Notes: generated from the letters alone by a model not told the origin. Shown: positions 38,343 to 46,591, numbered from the stretch's first letter. The stretch: 64,000 nucleotides of DNA from Streptomyces sp. NBC_00341 (GCF_041435055.1 NZ_CP108002.1:4092001-4156000); one strand, 5' to 3'. Made by a program: numbers and translations.

Positions 38343-40505
38343 TCAGGAGATGCGGATGTTCGACCAGTTCACGGCCTTGCCGACCTGCGAGCGGTTGCCG
38401 AGACCGCCGTGGCCGTTGCCCCGGTTCAGCCAGGCGCGGCCGTTCTTGTCGAGCGAGACGAGATCGGCCCGGCCGTCCCCGGACAGGTCGAGCCCGCCGA
38501 CCACGTCCTTGTAGGAGGTGCCCCAGTCCTTGAAGACCAGCGACCTGGGCCTGAACGTGCCGGCGCCGGTTCCCCTGAACCGCCACAGCTCGTTCGACGC
38601 GTCGAGGGCCAGCAGGTCGTTCTTGCCGTCGCCGTCGAGGTCTCCGGCGGCGATCAGTCTCTTGTAGCCGCCGAAGCCGGACCCGGTGAGCGAGCGGGCC
38701 TTGAAGCCGCCCGCGCCGTTGTTCGCGTACACGTACAGCTTCCCGGTCGAGGCGGACCGGGTCAGCAGGTCGGCCCGGCCGTCGCCCGTCACGTCGCCGG
38801 GCGAGACGACCGCGTCGTACCCGCCCCAGTCAGAGCCCACCTTTACGTGGAACGACTGCTGGTCGGGCAGCCCGCCGCAGATCGTCGGGTAGACGCGGGC
38901 CTCGCCCTTCGGGTAGCGGACGAACACGTCGTTGCAGCGGTCGCCGTCGAGGTCGCCGAACGGCAGCACGAGCGTGCCCGTCGGCCAGCTGCTCGCGCGC
39001 TGCCCCGCGGCCAGCTTCGTCGAGTCGCCCGCGTACGCCTTCAGCCCGGTGCCGTTGCGGCCGAACAGGTCGGCCTTGCCGTCGTCCGTGTAGTCACGCC
39101 ACTTGGGCAGCGCGCGGCGGGTGGTGGTGGCCTGGTGGACGCCTTCCAGGGCGATGCTGTTCGTCCCGGTCAGCTTGTACTCGTCCCACAGCACGACGGG
39201 CCGGCCGAGCGCGTCGGCGGCCACCTGGGGCGCCCCGGTGGACCGGGCACTCGTCGCGCTCAGCCGCCGGGGGACGGACCAGGTGCCGCCCTTGAAGACG
39301 GCGGCCATCGTGTACTCCTCGCCCGAGTAGCCCTCCCGCCACGTCACCGTGACCGTGCCGCCCGAGGTGGCGGCCGCGCCGACCGCGCGCACCTTCTTGT
39401 GCGTGGAGAAGGGCTGCGTGTACGGCTGCCAGGCGCCGGTGGCCGCCGAGCGCACCGCGTACCAGGGGCCGGTCGAGTAGCCCGGCCCGCCGGCCACGAA
39501 GAGGTCGCCGTTGGGCAGGTAGGCGGGTGCCGCCATCCCGGACGTGCTGCCGTGGTCGGCGGCGGACCGCGGAGTGCTCCACTGCGTGGCGCCGGCGGAC
39601 CGGCGCGTGTGCATGAGGTGGGCGAGATGGTCGTAGAACACGTCGAAGCCGCCCTGCGGACTGGCGAACACCTTCGGGCGCGCCAGGTCCACGCCCGGGA
39701 CCGGGAAGCGCTGGACCGCGGTCCAGGCGGACGCGCCGGGGGCCTTCTCCAGGGCGACGACGGCCTTGCTCTTCTGCCACTGCCACACCAGCAGGGTGGT
39801 GCCGTCCCTGGCGACCGCCAGGTCCATGCCGGCAATGTCCCGACTGCCGGACGGCGGCTGCTCGTTCAGGACGGCCGGAGCGGTCCACGCCGCCTGCGGG
39901 CCGGTCTTCTCGGCGGCCTTCACGACGCCGGAGTCCGACCACACGGCGACCAGCCGGCCGTCGGGGGCCGCCGCCAGGTGGTGGTAGCCCTTCTGGGGGA
40001 CCGCGGCGACGTACTCGGGCTCGGAGAAGGCCGTCGCGCCGGGCTTGAGGGTGGCCATTTTCAGCCAGTAGTTGTCGTGGTCGTCGGCGCGCTCGGCCCG
40101 CCAGACCAGACGGACCGAGCCGTCGCCGAGCGCGACGAGCTCGGTGTTGTAACCGCCGCCGTCCGGCCAGGTCTGCGGAGCGAGCCAACGGGTGCTGCCG
40201 GCCGTCCGAATCCGGGTGGAACGGGAGAGCCCGTCACCGGTGAGGGAGACGAGGGCGCCGTTCCCGGCCGCCACCAAGGCGTTCAGCCCGCCCGAGGCGG
40301 AGGCGGGGTTGGGGCTCGGGGCGTGCAGGGTACGGGCGCCCCACGGACCCGGCGCACGCGTCTCGACGGCGGCCGTGGTGGTGGCGGTGGCGGTGGCCGC
40401 GCCCACGGCCGTGGCGGTGGTGTGGGCGGCGGCCGGGGCCGCGGCTGCCAGGGCAAGAACGGGAGTGAGCACGATGCCGAGCACCGCGCGGGACTGCGAA
40501 GTCAT
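38343..40505 (-). CDS. Secreted FG-GAP/VCBS repeat protein
   Basis: 720 aa from ATG 40505. Signal peptide (TSQSRAVLGIVLTPVLALAAA, cleavage after AAAH or nearby) and an Ala/Thr-rich linker. The middle 400 residues are a beta-propeller-like module with repeated WS and DG motifs (AAPDGRLVAVWSDSG). The C-terminus has FG-GAP calcium loops: DYTDDGKADL, DLDGDRCNDV, DVTGDGRADL, DLDGDGKNDL, DLSGDGRADL. Likely exported and cell-surface associated; no catalytic motif seen. Large opposite-strand open frames here are shadows. Confidence 0.85.
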   Translation of the reverse strand: MTSQSRAVLGIVLTPVLALAAAAPAAAHTTATAVGAATATATTTAAVETRAPGPWGARTLHAPSPNPASASGGLNALVAAGNGALVSLTGDGLSRSTRIRTAGSTRWLAPQTWPDGGGYNTELVALGDGSVRLVWRAERADDHDNYWLKMATLKPGATAFSEPEYVAAVPQKGYHHLAAAPDGRLVAVWSDSGVVKAAEKTGPQAAWTAPAVLNEQPPSGSRDIAGMDLAVARDGTTLLVWQWQKSKAVVALEKAPGASAWTAVQRFPVPGVDLARPKVFASPQGGFDVFYDHLAHLMHTRRSAGATQWSTPRSAADHGSTSGMAAPAYLPNGDLFVAGGPGYSTGPWYAVRSAATGAWQPYTQPFSTHKKVRAVGAAATSGGTVTVTWREGYSGEEYTMAAVFKGGTWSVPRRLSATSARSTGAPQVAADALGRPVVLWDEYKLTGTNSIALEGVHQATTTRRALPKWRDYTDDGKADLFGRNGTGLKAYAGDSTKLAAGQRASSWPTGTLVLPFGDLDGDRCNDVFVRYPKGEARVYPTICGGLPDQQSFHVKVGSDWGGYDAVVSPGDVTGDGRADLLTRSASTGKLYVYANNGAGGFKARSLTGSGFGGYKRLIAAGDLDGDGKNDLLALDASNELWRFRGTGAGTFRPRSLVFKDWGTSYKDVVGGLDLSGDGRADLVSLDKNGRAWLNRGNGHGGLGNRSQVGKAVNWSNIRIS

Positions 40506-40826
40506 GGAAATGCCCCCCCGGGCGTGGCGTATCGGGTGACCCAGATTCGCCATACTGTTCGAACAAGTTTGGCGCAGCGTATATCAGCCAAGATCGGCCC
40601 GCGCAGAGGATTTTCCCCCCGCTGAGCGGAATTCGGCCGGTGCGTCCAGCACGCAGCGCCGCTCGGATCCGGGGTGGCTACGCAACGTCTCCCCCGGCCG
40701 TGCCACAACGTGCCGGAAGAAGCCGTGGACAGCGGCAACCAAAGGGACTGACGAAGCAGTCGGAGCGAGGCCATCAGCGCCCGTTCCCCGGGTCAGAGGC
40801 CGCGCACCGGGCGGAGTACCGGGTGA
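40506..40826. other. Intergenic region with att-flanking arm
   Basis: No gene is seen. It contains the putative promoter of the secreted VCBS protein and, at about 40695-40715, the arm CCGTGCCACAACGTGCCGG that recurs at 43469, each time about 125 bp before an att copy. Confidence 0.5.
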
Positions 40827-40870
40827 TTCCCCTATTCGGAGCACGAGTTCGACTCTCGTCGCCCGCTCCA
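40827..40870 (+). other. att copy 6 (tRNA-Gly 3' end repeat, most diverged)
   Basis: TTCCCCTATTCGGAGCACGAG and CTCTCGTCGCCCGCTCCA align over the full 44 bp with about nine changes, mostly in the anticodon-stem part. The T-arm and CCA end are kept. 40871-41370 shows no convincing gene. Confidence 0.75.
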
Positions 40871-41370
40871 CAGCTCGAAACTCGAAGCCCCAGTGTAGGG
40901 AGCGCGACTTCATGAGCTGTGGCTCCTGCCGAAACACCGGATCCCGCCCCTGGTGAGCAGTGCGTGTGCTCGGTGATCATGAGCAGCATGGCCCGCCAGG
41001 CTCTGAGCGGTAGTCACTTCGGCTAGCGGGCTCAGCTTCTTGGGCAGCAAGCAGGTGTTTTCCACGCTCTCCTCTGGAAGCTGGAAGGAAGGGGGTGAGC
41101 TTCAATGGTCTTGACGATCGCCGGGTCGCTTGCGTTTCCTGCCCCGCCGTACAAGAGAAGAGCGGAGGATAGATAACAGGCCATCTGTATCAGTGGCACT
41201 CAACCGGCAAGCAGACCAATACTCGCCAACTCCATTCCTTGGGCAGTTCGCTGAGTCGGGCGCACCCGAAATGGGCGCCCGGCCACCGGCAGCGGGAGGC
41301 CCCATTGCGCATGCCGCGCCGGGCTGGTTACAGTCATCATCGTGCTCAACTTGAGCGATTGAGGGAGGTT

Positions 41371-41499
41371 ATGCCCGAGATGAATAGTTCCGAGGAGCAG
41401 GACACGGACCTCGTCTACATCGATGAGGCCGACCTGGCAGCGGTGCACGGCGGTGGTGTCGGTCACCACCAGACCCACGGGCACGCTACTACGGACTGA
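41371..41499 (+). CDS. Putative RiPP precursor: double-glycine leader with His-rich core (42 aa)
   Basis: ATG 41371 with a strong site GAGGGAGG 2 bp upstream (a second Met is codon 4). Residues 1-28 look like a leader: acidic, ending YIDEADLAAVHGG, which fits the double-glycine consensus (I at -12, D at -8, L at -7, V at -4, GG at -2/-1). The predicted core GVGHHQTHGHATTD has four His and three Thr. An oxygenase-like enzyme follows in the same direction after a hairpin. No C39 peptidase transporter is in the window. The precursor role is inference from these features. Confidence 0.55.
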   Translation: MPEMNSSEEQDTDLVYIDEADLAAVHGGGVGHHQTHGHATTD

Positions 41500-41504
41500 A
41501 GGCC

Positions 41505-41534
41505 GTGGCGCGCGGGTAATCCCTCGCGCGCCAC
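41505..41534 (+). terminator. Perfect 10-bp hairpin between precursor and oxygenase genes
   Basis: GTGGCGCGCG pairs with CGCGCGCCAC across a 10-nt loop, followed by TCCTTTCTGTTC. It starts 6 bp after the precursor stop; likely an attenuator or stabilising hairpin giving more precursor than enzyme transcript. Confidence 0.7.
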
Positions 41535-41636
41535 TCCTTTCTGTTCGACCCCCGCCCTTTGGTGTCACGCTGCTTGAGGGTTGTATTCGGATGTTTCCAA
41601 GAGTTTGAGAATGCGCCTACACAAGAAGACGAGGTT

Positions 41637-42542
41637 ATGGCAGCTTCGCGCCCCGAAGGCAAGGCGAGCGAGTTTCACCTCGACGATGCGCGGTGGGGCG
41701 ACGCGCCCGGCATGGAGAAGTTGATCGACAGCTTTGGGCGAAATGACCTGAAGCAGTACGGCTTCGAGTGGGAACGTGACGCTGTTCGTGTCCGCGTGCA
41801 AAGCGATCTGATGCCGCTGGATGAGCGTCTGCGTGTATCGAATGGAGTGCGGCCGACGAATGACCCGCGCTACCGGTCTCATGCCTCTGTGCCGATGCGG
41901 CCCTGGCGCACACTCGACGCTGCCGAATTGGAGACGCTGTGTGCGCCGCCCGGACAATGGGATATGCGCCGAATGGTTGGCGTCTGCCGTTTCCCTCCTT
42001 CGGTGCACCGCGAACTCGTCCGTGTGGCACTCGCTTACGCGAATTCCTTCAACGCGCACGACGGACAGGGTGTTGACGTAGCCAATCGGGATGCAGCCGT
42101 CCTTCTCGGAGAATATCTTCTGACGCGGGAAGGTTTCGGCCTAATTGGCTTGGCGGCTCGTGACCCAGGACTTGTGACAGTTACTCCAAGAATAGAAACG
42201 GGTCTCCTCACGGGACTGCACGTTGACGGCTGGGACACTTTCAGGCCGGTTGGGCTGGCTACCAACCGTGTAGGGGTGAATCTAGGGAAAGGGTCGCGAT
42301 CGCTTCTCTACGTGCCGTTCGCCGCCGATACGTTGGGGCTGACAGACCACAAAACGTGGGATCAGCGTATTCCCGGCTTCTTCACCGCACACCCGCAGTG
42401 CCCTGTCCTGCGGGTCCGCATTGACCCGGGAGAGGCGTACATTGCCCCCACTGAACTGGCTCTCCATGATGGAAATACCGAGGGAAACCAGGCGATCGAT
42501 GTCTGCCTACACGCGCGAGGGCAGTTCGGAATCACTGACTAG
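41637..42542 (+). CDS. Putative Fe(II)/2-oxoglutarate oxygenase-like enzyme next to the precursor
   Basis: 301 aa from ATG 41637 (GACGAGG upstream). An HxD pair lies in LLTGLHVDGWDTF (His195, Asp197), followed by a Gly/Arg-rich strand (NRVGVNLGKGSRSLLYVPF) and a distal strand with APTELALHDGN (His277) and LHARG (His292, Arg294). This fits the facial triad and anchoring Arg of cupin-fold Fe(II)/2OG oxygenases, although I cannot assign the exact family. Such enzymes hydroxylate peptides in several RiPP pathways; here the neighbouring His-rich peptide is the obvious candidate. Lower GC than the flanks. Confidence 0.5.
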   Translation: MAASRPEGKASEFHLDDARWGDAPGMEKLIDSFGRNDLKQYGFEWERDAVRVRVQSDLMPLDERLRVSNGVRPTNDPRYRSHASVPMRPWRTLDAAELETLCAPPGQWDMRRMVGVCRFPPSVHRELVRVALAYANSFNAHDGQGVDVANRDAAVLLGEYLLTREGFGLIGLAARDPGLVTVTPRIETGLLTGLHVDGWDTFRPVGLATNRVGVNLGKGSRSLLYVPFAADTLGLTDHKTWDQRIPGFFTAHPQCPVLRVRIDPGEAYIAPTELALHDGNTEGNQAIDVCLHARGQFGITD

Positions 42543-42729
42543 CTTTGGGTTTAGACATGGTGATGGACGAGGGCGGAGCGAAGAGCGGATGCCCCCCGTT
42601 GGAAACATTATAAACGGCAGATAGATGGAGACTAGTGACTGTAGCGCCTGTTCATGATCCCAGAATAACGCCCAAACATAGTCGGGTAGATCGCGCGGAA
42701 GTGCTCACGAAACCGCGGAACCTACACCC

Positions 42730-42768
42730 AGGGCAACAGGGCAACAGGGCAACAGGGCAACAGGGCAC
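42730..42768 (+). repeat. 8-bp tandem repeat AGGGCAAC x4
   Basis: Four exact units plus a partial fifth (AGGGCACC), about 80 bp upstream of the pentapeptide gene. The surrounding 42543-42848 has no gene. Confidence 0.85.
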
Positions 42769-42848
42769 CCTTGAGCACCTGATCCGGGTAAAGGGCTTCC
42801 TGTGTCAGATCAAACAACCGTGACGACAGGGACGGAGACGTCAGGCGC

Positions 42849-43295
42849 ATGACCACTCCACCCGGCATCCCGGACGAGAACAGCCACGCCACCGAGTTGC
42901 GAAGGCGATGGACCCTGCCCGAGAACGCTCCCTTCCTGGTCGCACTCCGGTCCGCCCTGACCAGCGGCACCGGCGACTGGCGCGCGATGGTGCGGACGTG
43001 GACGCAGCCGTGGGCCACCGAGAACGACCTGGGCGGCATCCCCCTGGCCGGGGCGAATCTCTCGGGCCTAGACCTGACCGGCGTCCACCTCAGCTACGCG
43101 GACCTGCGTGGTGCCACTCTCACCGGCTGCGACCTCACCGACGCCTCGCTGACCGGCGCCGACCTGCGCGAGGCACGCCTGGTTGGCGCCGTGCTCACCC
43201 GGGCGAACGCCGTCCTGGTCTCAGCGAGAACCGACGGGACGTTGCTCACCGGCGCCCGCATGCAGGGGGTTCGCCGCGGATTCCTGCATCCCTGA
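42849..43295 (+). CDS. Pentapeptide-repeat protein
   Basis: 148 aa from ATG 42849. After a 60-residue helical N-terminus come about 13 A(D/N)LxX units: LAGANLSGLDLTGVHLSYAD, then LRGATLTGCDLTDASLTGAD and LREARLVGAVLTRANAVL. These fold as a right-handed quadrilateral beta helix. Some members protect DNA gyrase or mediate interactions; here no function can be assigned. Last gene before att copy 7. Confidence 0.85.
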   Translation: MTTPPGIPDENSHATELRRRWTLPENAPFLVALRSALTSGTGDWRAMVRTWTQPWATENDLGGIPLAGANLSGLDLTGVHLSYADLRGATLTGCDLTDASLTGADLREARLVGAVLTRANAVLVSARTDGTLLTGARMQGVRRGFLHP

Positions 43296-43598
43296 CGCGT
43301 GCGCAGCGGCCGGTGAACGAGAAGGATCCGCACGGACTTGCTCCACCTTCGAATGCCTGGCGGAAGAGATCACGGTCAACGGCCGCGGAGTGACGGACTA
43401 CGACCTCCCCGCCGCGCACGCCGGCACGGACGAACACGCGAGTGCTGCTGCGCCGATGCTTCGGGAAACCGTGCCACAACGTGCCGGTAGCGACCGGTAG
43501 GGCGCGGTCGGCACAGGCGTCGGTACAGCGCTGGAGCCGTGGAGCGTCAGCCTGTTCCCACAGGCAGGGCGACTTGCCGGCGCCTGAATGCCGGGTGA

Positions 43599-43642
43599 TT
43601 CCCAAGCTCAGGGCGCGAGTTCGATTCTCGTCACCGGCTCCA
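43599..43642 (+). other. att copy 7 (tRNA-Gly 3' end repeat, presumed outermost attR)
   Basis: 42 of 44 bp match the tRNA 3' end. A hairpin CCCGGGCC/GGCCCGGG follows at 43652-43670 and then TTGCCTGGACCCGTTC, which parallels the tRNA right flank. No further copy is seen to the right. Confidence 0.88.
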
Positions 43643-43738
43643 TGAGAGAGCCCCGGGCCGACGGCCCGGGCTTGTCTGTTGCCTGGACCCGTTCGGTGGG
43701 AGGCGCCCCGGCCCGCTGCCGCAGTCACGGTCCGGACG

Positions 43739-44470
43739 CTACCGAAGAGCGGATTCAAGCAGCAGCTCGCCCAGGTCCGACGGCATGGTGATCATGCAGT
43801 CGTGTCCGGTCGGCAGCTCCCGTATCCGTGCCGGGGAGCCGTTGGGCTGTGTCGCGGGGACGGGCCGCCGCACGATGCCCGCCGGCTCTGCGCCGACACA
43901 GTGGATGTGCGTGCGCGGGACCGAGTCCAGGGCGGGGTTGTCCAGCCGGACCGGTTGCCGCAGGCAGCGCACCGGCTGGTCGGAGAGCGTCGCACGCAGC
44001 CACGCGATGTCCGCCGGGTCGGTGACCCCGAACAGGCCGAGGGGCGGAGGCATCTCGGGCAGCGGCGGGATGCGCCAGCCGTTCCCGGACCCGGCGGCCA
44101 GGTCGATCAGGTTCTGGGTCATGGGCTGCACGTCGACGGCGGTCTCGCCGTGCTCCGGGACCATCGCGTCCAGGTACACCAGATGCGCGATCCGTTCCGG
44201 TACCTCGTTGGCCACGGAGGAGACGACCAGCCCCGCGTAGCTGTGGCCCACGAGCACCACCTCGGTCAGGTCCTCCTCGTGGATCAGCTTCACCACGTCC
44301 TCGACGTGCGTGTCGAGCCCCACCTCGGGGCCGAGCAGGTGTGCCTTGTCGCCGTAGCCGGTCAGGGAGGGCGCGAACACGCGGTGTCCGGCCGACTCCA
44401 GCAGGGGGACCACCCGCTCCCAGCACCGGCCGCTGTGCCAGGCACCGTGTACCAGCAGAAAAGTTGCCAT
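43739..44470 (-). CDS. Alpha/beta hydrolase (esterase EstC-like)
   Basis: 243 aa. FLLVHGAWHSGRCWE oxyanion region, nucleophile elbow VGHSYAG (Ser about 79), and a C-terminal GHDCMITMPSDLGELLL with the catalytic His. This is the short alpha/beta hydrolase family often annotated as salicylate-esterase/EstC-like. Substrate unknown. It is divergent from an HxlR regulator 160 bp away, which probably controls it. Confidence 0.88.
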   Translation of the reverse strand: MATFLLVHGAWHSGRCWERVVPLLESAGHRVFAPSLTGYGDKAHLLGPEVGLDTHVEDVVKLIHEEDLTEVVLVGHSYAGLVVSSVANEVPERIAHLVYLDAMVPEHGETAVDVQPMTQNLIDLAAGSGNGWRIPPLPEMPPPLGLFGVTDPADIAWLRATLSDQPVRCLRQPVRLDNPALDSVPRTHIHCVGAEPAGIVRRPVPATQPNGSPARIRELPTGHDCMITMPSDLGELLLESALR

Positions 44471-44530
44471 GAGGGGATTTTTCTTCCTCTTCGGGGTGTG
44501 ACGGCACGGGAAACATCACGGTTCCTGTTT

Positions 44531-44621
44531 GTGCCTCGGTACTCTTTGGGAACCGTAATCATCGTGCTGCACCTGCCGCACCCCGATCAATAAGGCACTT
44601 TTAGGTGCCTCGGTTCTCTGG
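44531..44621. promoter_or_regulatory. Direct repeats in the divergent HxlR promoter region
   Basis: GTGCCTCGGTACTCTTTGG (44531) and GTGCCTCGGTTCTCTGG (44605) are near-identical copies about 74 bp apart; the second also overlaps an inverted GGCAC/GTGCC pair. Likely binding sites for the adjacent regulator. Confidence 0.55.
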
Positions 44622-44629
44622 AGGTAACC

Positions 44630-45025
44630 ATGAGCGGCACAGCGGGCGGCGAGTCGCAGGAGGCACGGACGGAGGACCCGTGCCAGGCCCGTGAAGTGCT
44701 CGGCATCGTCGGCGACAAGTGGTCGCTGCTGATCGTGCGCAACCTCAGTCAGGGTCCACGCCGGTTCACCGAACTCAAGCGGGCCGTCGACGGGATCAGC
44801 CAGCGCATGCTCACCGTCACCCTGCGCGGCCTGGAACGCGATGGGATCCTCACCCGGACCGTCCGCAACGTCATGCCACCGCACGTCAGTTACGAACTCA
44901 CTCCGATGGGCATGACCCTCCGCGAAGCCACCGCGCCCCTGCTGGAGTGGAGCATCACGCACCTGACGCGCATCGACGCCGCCCGCGCCGCGTACGACAC
45001 CCGCCCCGACACCCCGCCCGCCTGA
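44630..45025 (+). CDS. HxlR-family transcriptional regulator
   Basis: 131 aa, ATG 44630 after GGAGG. Winged helix with the family Cys (DPCQAREVLGIVGDKWSLLI) and RRFTELKRAVDGISQRMLT recognition region, ending YELTPMGMTLREATAPL. HxlR proteins sense thiol or electrophile stress. Divergent from the hydrolase. Confidence 0.92.
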   Translation: MSGTAGGESQEARTEDPCQAREVLGIVGDKWSLLIVRNLSQGPRRFTELKRAVDGISQRMLTVTLRGLERDGILTRTVRNVMPPHVSYELTPMGMTLREATAPLLEWSITHLTRIDAARAAYDTRPDTPPA

Positions 45026-45193
45026 CCCCGGCCCCGGACCCGACCCCGGACCCGGCTGCACACCACCCGGCGATCAGCATCGGCCACGCTGCCCGGAACG
45101 GGTCAAGCCTTCGCCGGTCCATATCCATGTGGAATGCGTCGGCCGCTGGCCCCGCCGTAGGGATGCCCGTCCGGATCACGGCATCATGCAGTC

Positions 45194-45505
45194 ATGATCA
45201 CCATTCATCTGAAGTACGAGATCGACGCCGAGAAGCTTGAGGATTTCGAGGAGTACGGTCGCCGCTGGGTCCGGCTCGTCAACCGGTTCGGCGGGACGCA
45301 CCACGGCTACTTCCTGCCGAGTGAGGGCGACAGCGACATCGCCTACGCCCTGTTCTCGTTCCCCAGCCTGGCCGCGTACGAGCAGTACCGCTCGGACAGC
45401 ATGTCCGACCCGGAGTGCCGGCGAGCGTTCGAACTGGCCCGTGAGACGCGCTGCATCAAGCGCTACGAGCGCCGTTTCCTCAGGCCGCTCGACGGCCTGT
45501 CCTAG
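45194..45505 (+). CDS. NIPSNAP-family protein
   Basis: 103 aa, ATG 45194. A single ferredoxin-like dimeric alpha/beta barrel: ITIHLKYEIDAEKLEDFEEY, then FGGTHHGYFLPSEGD and FPSLAAYEQYRSDS. Streptomycete members are common, small and of unknown role. The 45506-45859 stretch that follows has no gene but carries an att-arm-like segment at about 45750. Confidence 0.88.
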   Translation: MITIHLKYEIDAEKLEDFEEYGRRWVRLVNRFGGTHHGYFLPSEGDSDIAYALFSFPSLAAYEQYRSDSMSDPECRRAFELARETRCIKRYERRFLRPLDGLS

Positions 45506-45859
45506 GTTCTGTCCTACGGCCTGCCCCAGGGCCTGCCCTGTGGATGGACGGAGGCGGCGCTATCGCTGTGTCGGGCCCGACGAACCGCGGGCGCCCGACG
45601 GGATCCTGCCGCAGGAGTGGAACGTGGACGAACCCGGGCGCCAACCCCGCGCCCACACTCCGCTCAGGCATGAAGACTGATGGCCGCATGGAGGCCGGAC
45701 GCTCGACAGGGATGCGCATCGGGCTGTTCAGACCTCAGCGGCCCATTCCCCATCCGTGCCCGGCGGAGCGGACAACAGCGGTCTTGACGGATCCCTGGCA
45801 CCACACGAACTATGGGATCCCGATTATCTCGACATCCTGCATTGGAGGCCACTCCATTG

Positions 45860-46211
45860 ATGTTTCACGAAGTTCTACCTCACTTACGCAAAAGACCACT
45901 GATGTTCGGAGTGGACGGAACATTCGCCACTCACGTTTCGTTTCTCTACGGATACTCTGCCGGCGATTCGCAGGGAGAGCTTCAGGAGTTCCACGCATGG
46001 CTCACTAAGGACTCCGAGACCAGCTCCAATATGAGCTGGGCCTGGCTCGTGCTAAAAAAAAGCCTTTCCGGGACAAAGCGCACTGTGGGACCCAGGAGCC
46101 CCCCGCACTGCCGAAGAAGAGGATACCGCCGTCGTCGCCCTACTTGAATCCCTTGAGGAATTCATCGACTCAGGCGGGGAAGGGAAGCGCAGCGCACTGC
46201 GAACGCTATGA
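45860..46211 (+). pseudogene. Immunity-like protein gene with an A8 frameshift
   Basis: From ATG 45860 the protein begins FHEVLPHLRKRPLMFGVDGT and runs to VLKK at an eight-A run (46054-46061). Removing one A makes the frame read AFPGQSALWDPGAPRTAEEE and LLESLEEFIDSGGEGKRSAL to TGA at 46209, overlapping the next start by ATGA. So the intact gene would be about 116 codons. The shape is that of small immunity or SUKH-like proteins; no family is certain. Could be mutation, slippage or sequencing error. Confidence 0.6.
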
Positions 46212-46591
46212 ATCGATATGACTTCTGCCGGATCCTGGTGGCTGGACTTACGGTCGACGAGACTCAAAGCCTCCTCGGCGGCCTCTTCGAGGGAACCTTC
46301 GAGCGGCGCACGCTGACTGTGGGCGGCGTGGAAATCGAGGTGCGCCGAAACCCTGATGCCCAGAACGACGAAGGCCAGTCGAGCGGCTTTGTTCAGTGGC
46401 CCGTCCAGATCGAGACGGAGCCGATGACACCGCACGGGGAGACGGCTGCGGTGGAGACCGTATCCCGCATGCTCGAAGCCCTGTGGGGTGCACAGGCACA
46501 GGCCGTTGCGGCGTGTGACTTCGAGGATGAGCTGCCGTGGCAGGGCGGTATCCAGCTTCTACGGCCGTCCAATCCCGCCAGACCCGGGTGA
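46208..46591 (+). CDS. Hypothetical immunity-like protein (127 aa)
   Basis: ATG 46208 overlaps the end of the preceding repaired reading (ATGA). Starts NRYDFCRILVAGLTVDETQS and contains VGGVEIEVRRNPDAQ and FVQWPVQIETEPM. Such mixed alpha/beta 120-130 aa proteins accompany polymorphic toxins in streptomycetes, but no toxin is here. Function inferred only from resemblance and coupling. Confidence 0.5.
   Translation: MNRYDFCRILVAGLTVDETQSLLGGLFEGTFERRTLTVGGVEIEVRRNPDAQNDEGQSSGFVQWPVQIETEPMTPHGETAAVETVSRMLEALWGAQAQAVAACDFEDELPWQGGIQLLRPSNPARPG

Noticed and set aside
38172..40625. 817-aa plus-strand open frame over the secreted VCBS gene
   Set aside because: Shadow of the minus-strand gene, which has a signal peptide and calcium loops; the plus frame has only GC-driven Arg/Gly/Val composition.
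41096..41173. Second small peptide VSFNGLDDRRVACVSCPAV upstream of the His-rich precursor
   Set aside because: A Shine-Dalgarno-like GGAAGGAAGG exists but two frames compete, spacing is poor, and no leader or repeat links it to the precursor.
26542..43642. Six additional tRNA-Gly genes
   Set aside because: Only the 3' 44 bp are present; the acceptor 5' strand and D-arm are missing, so none can fold as a tRNA.
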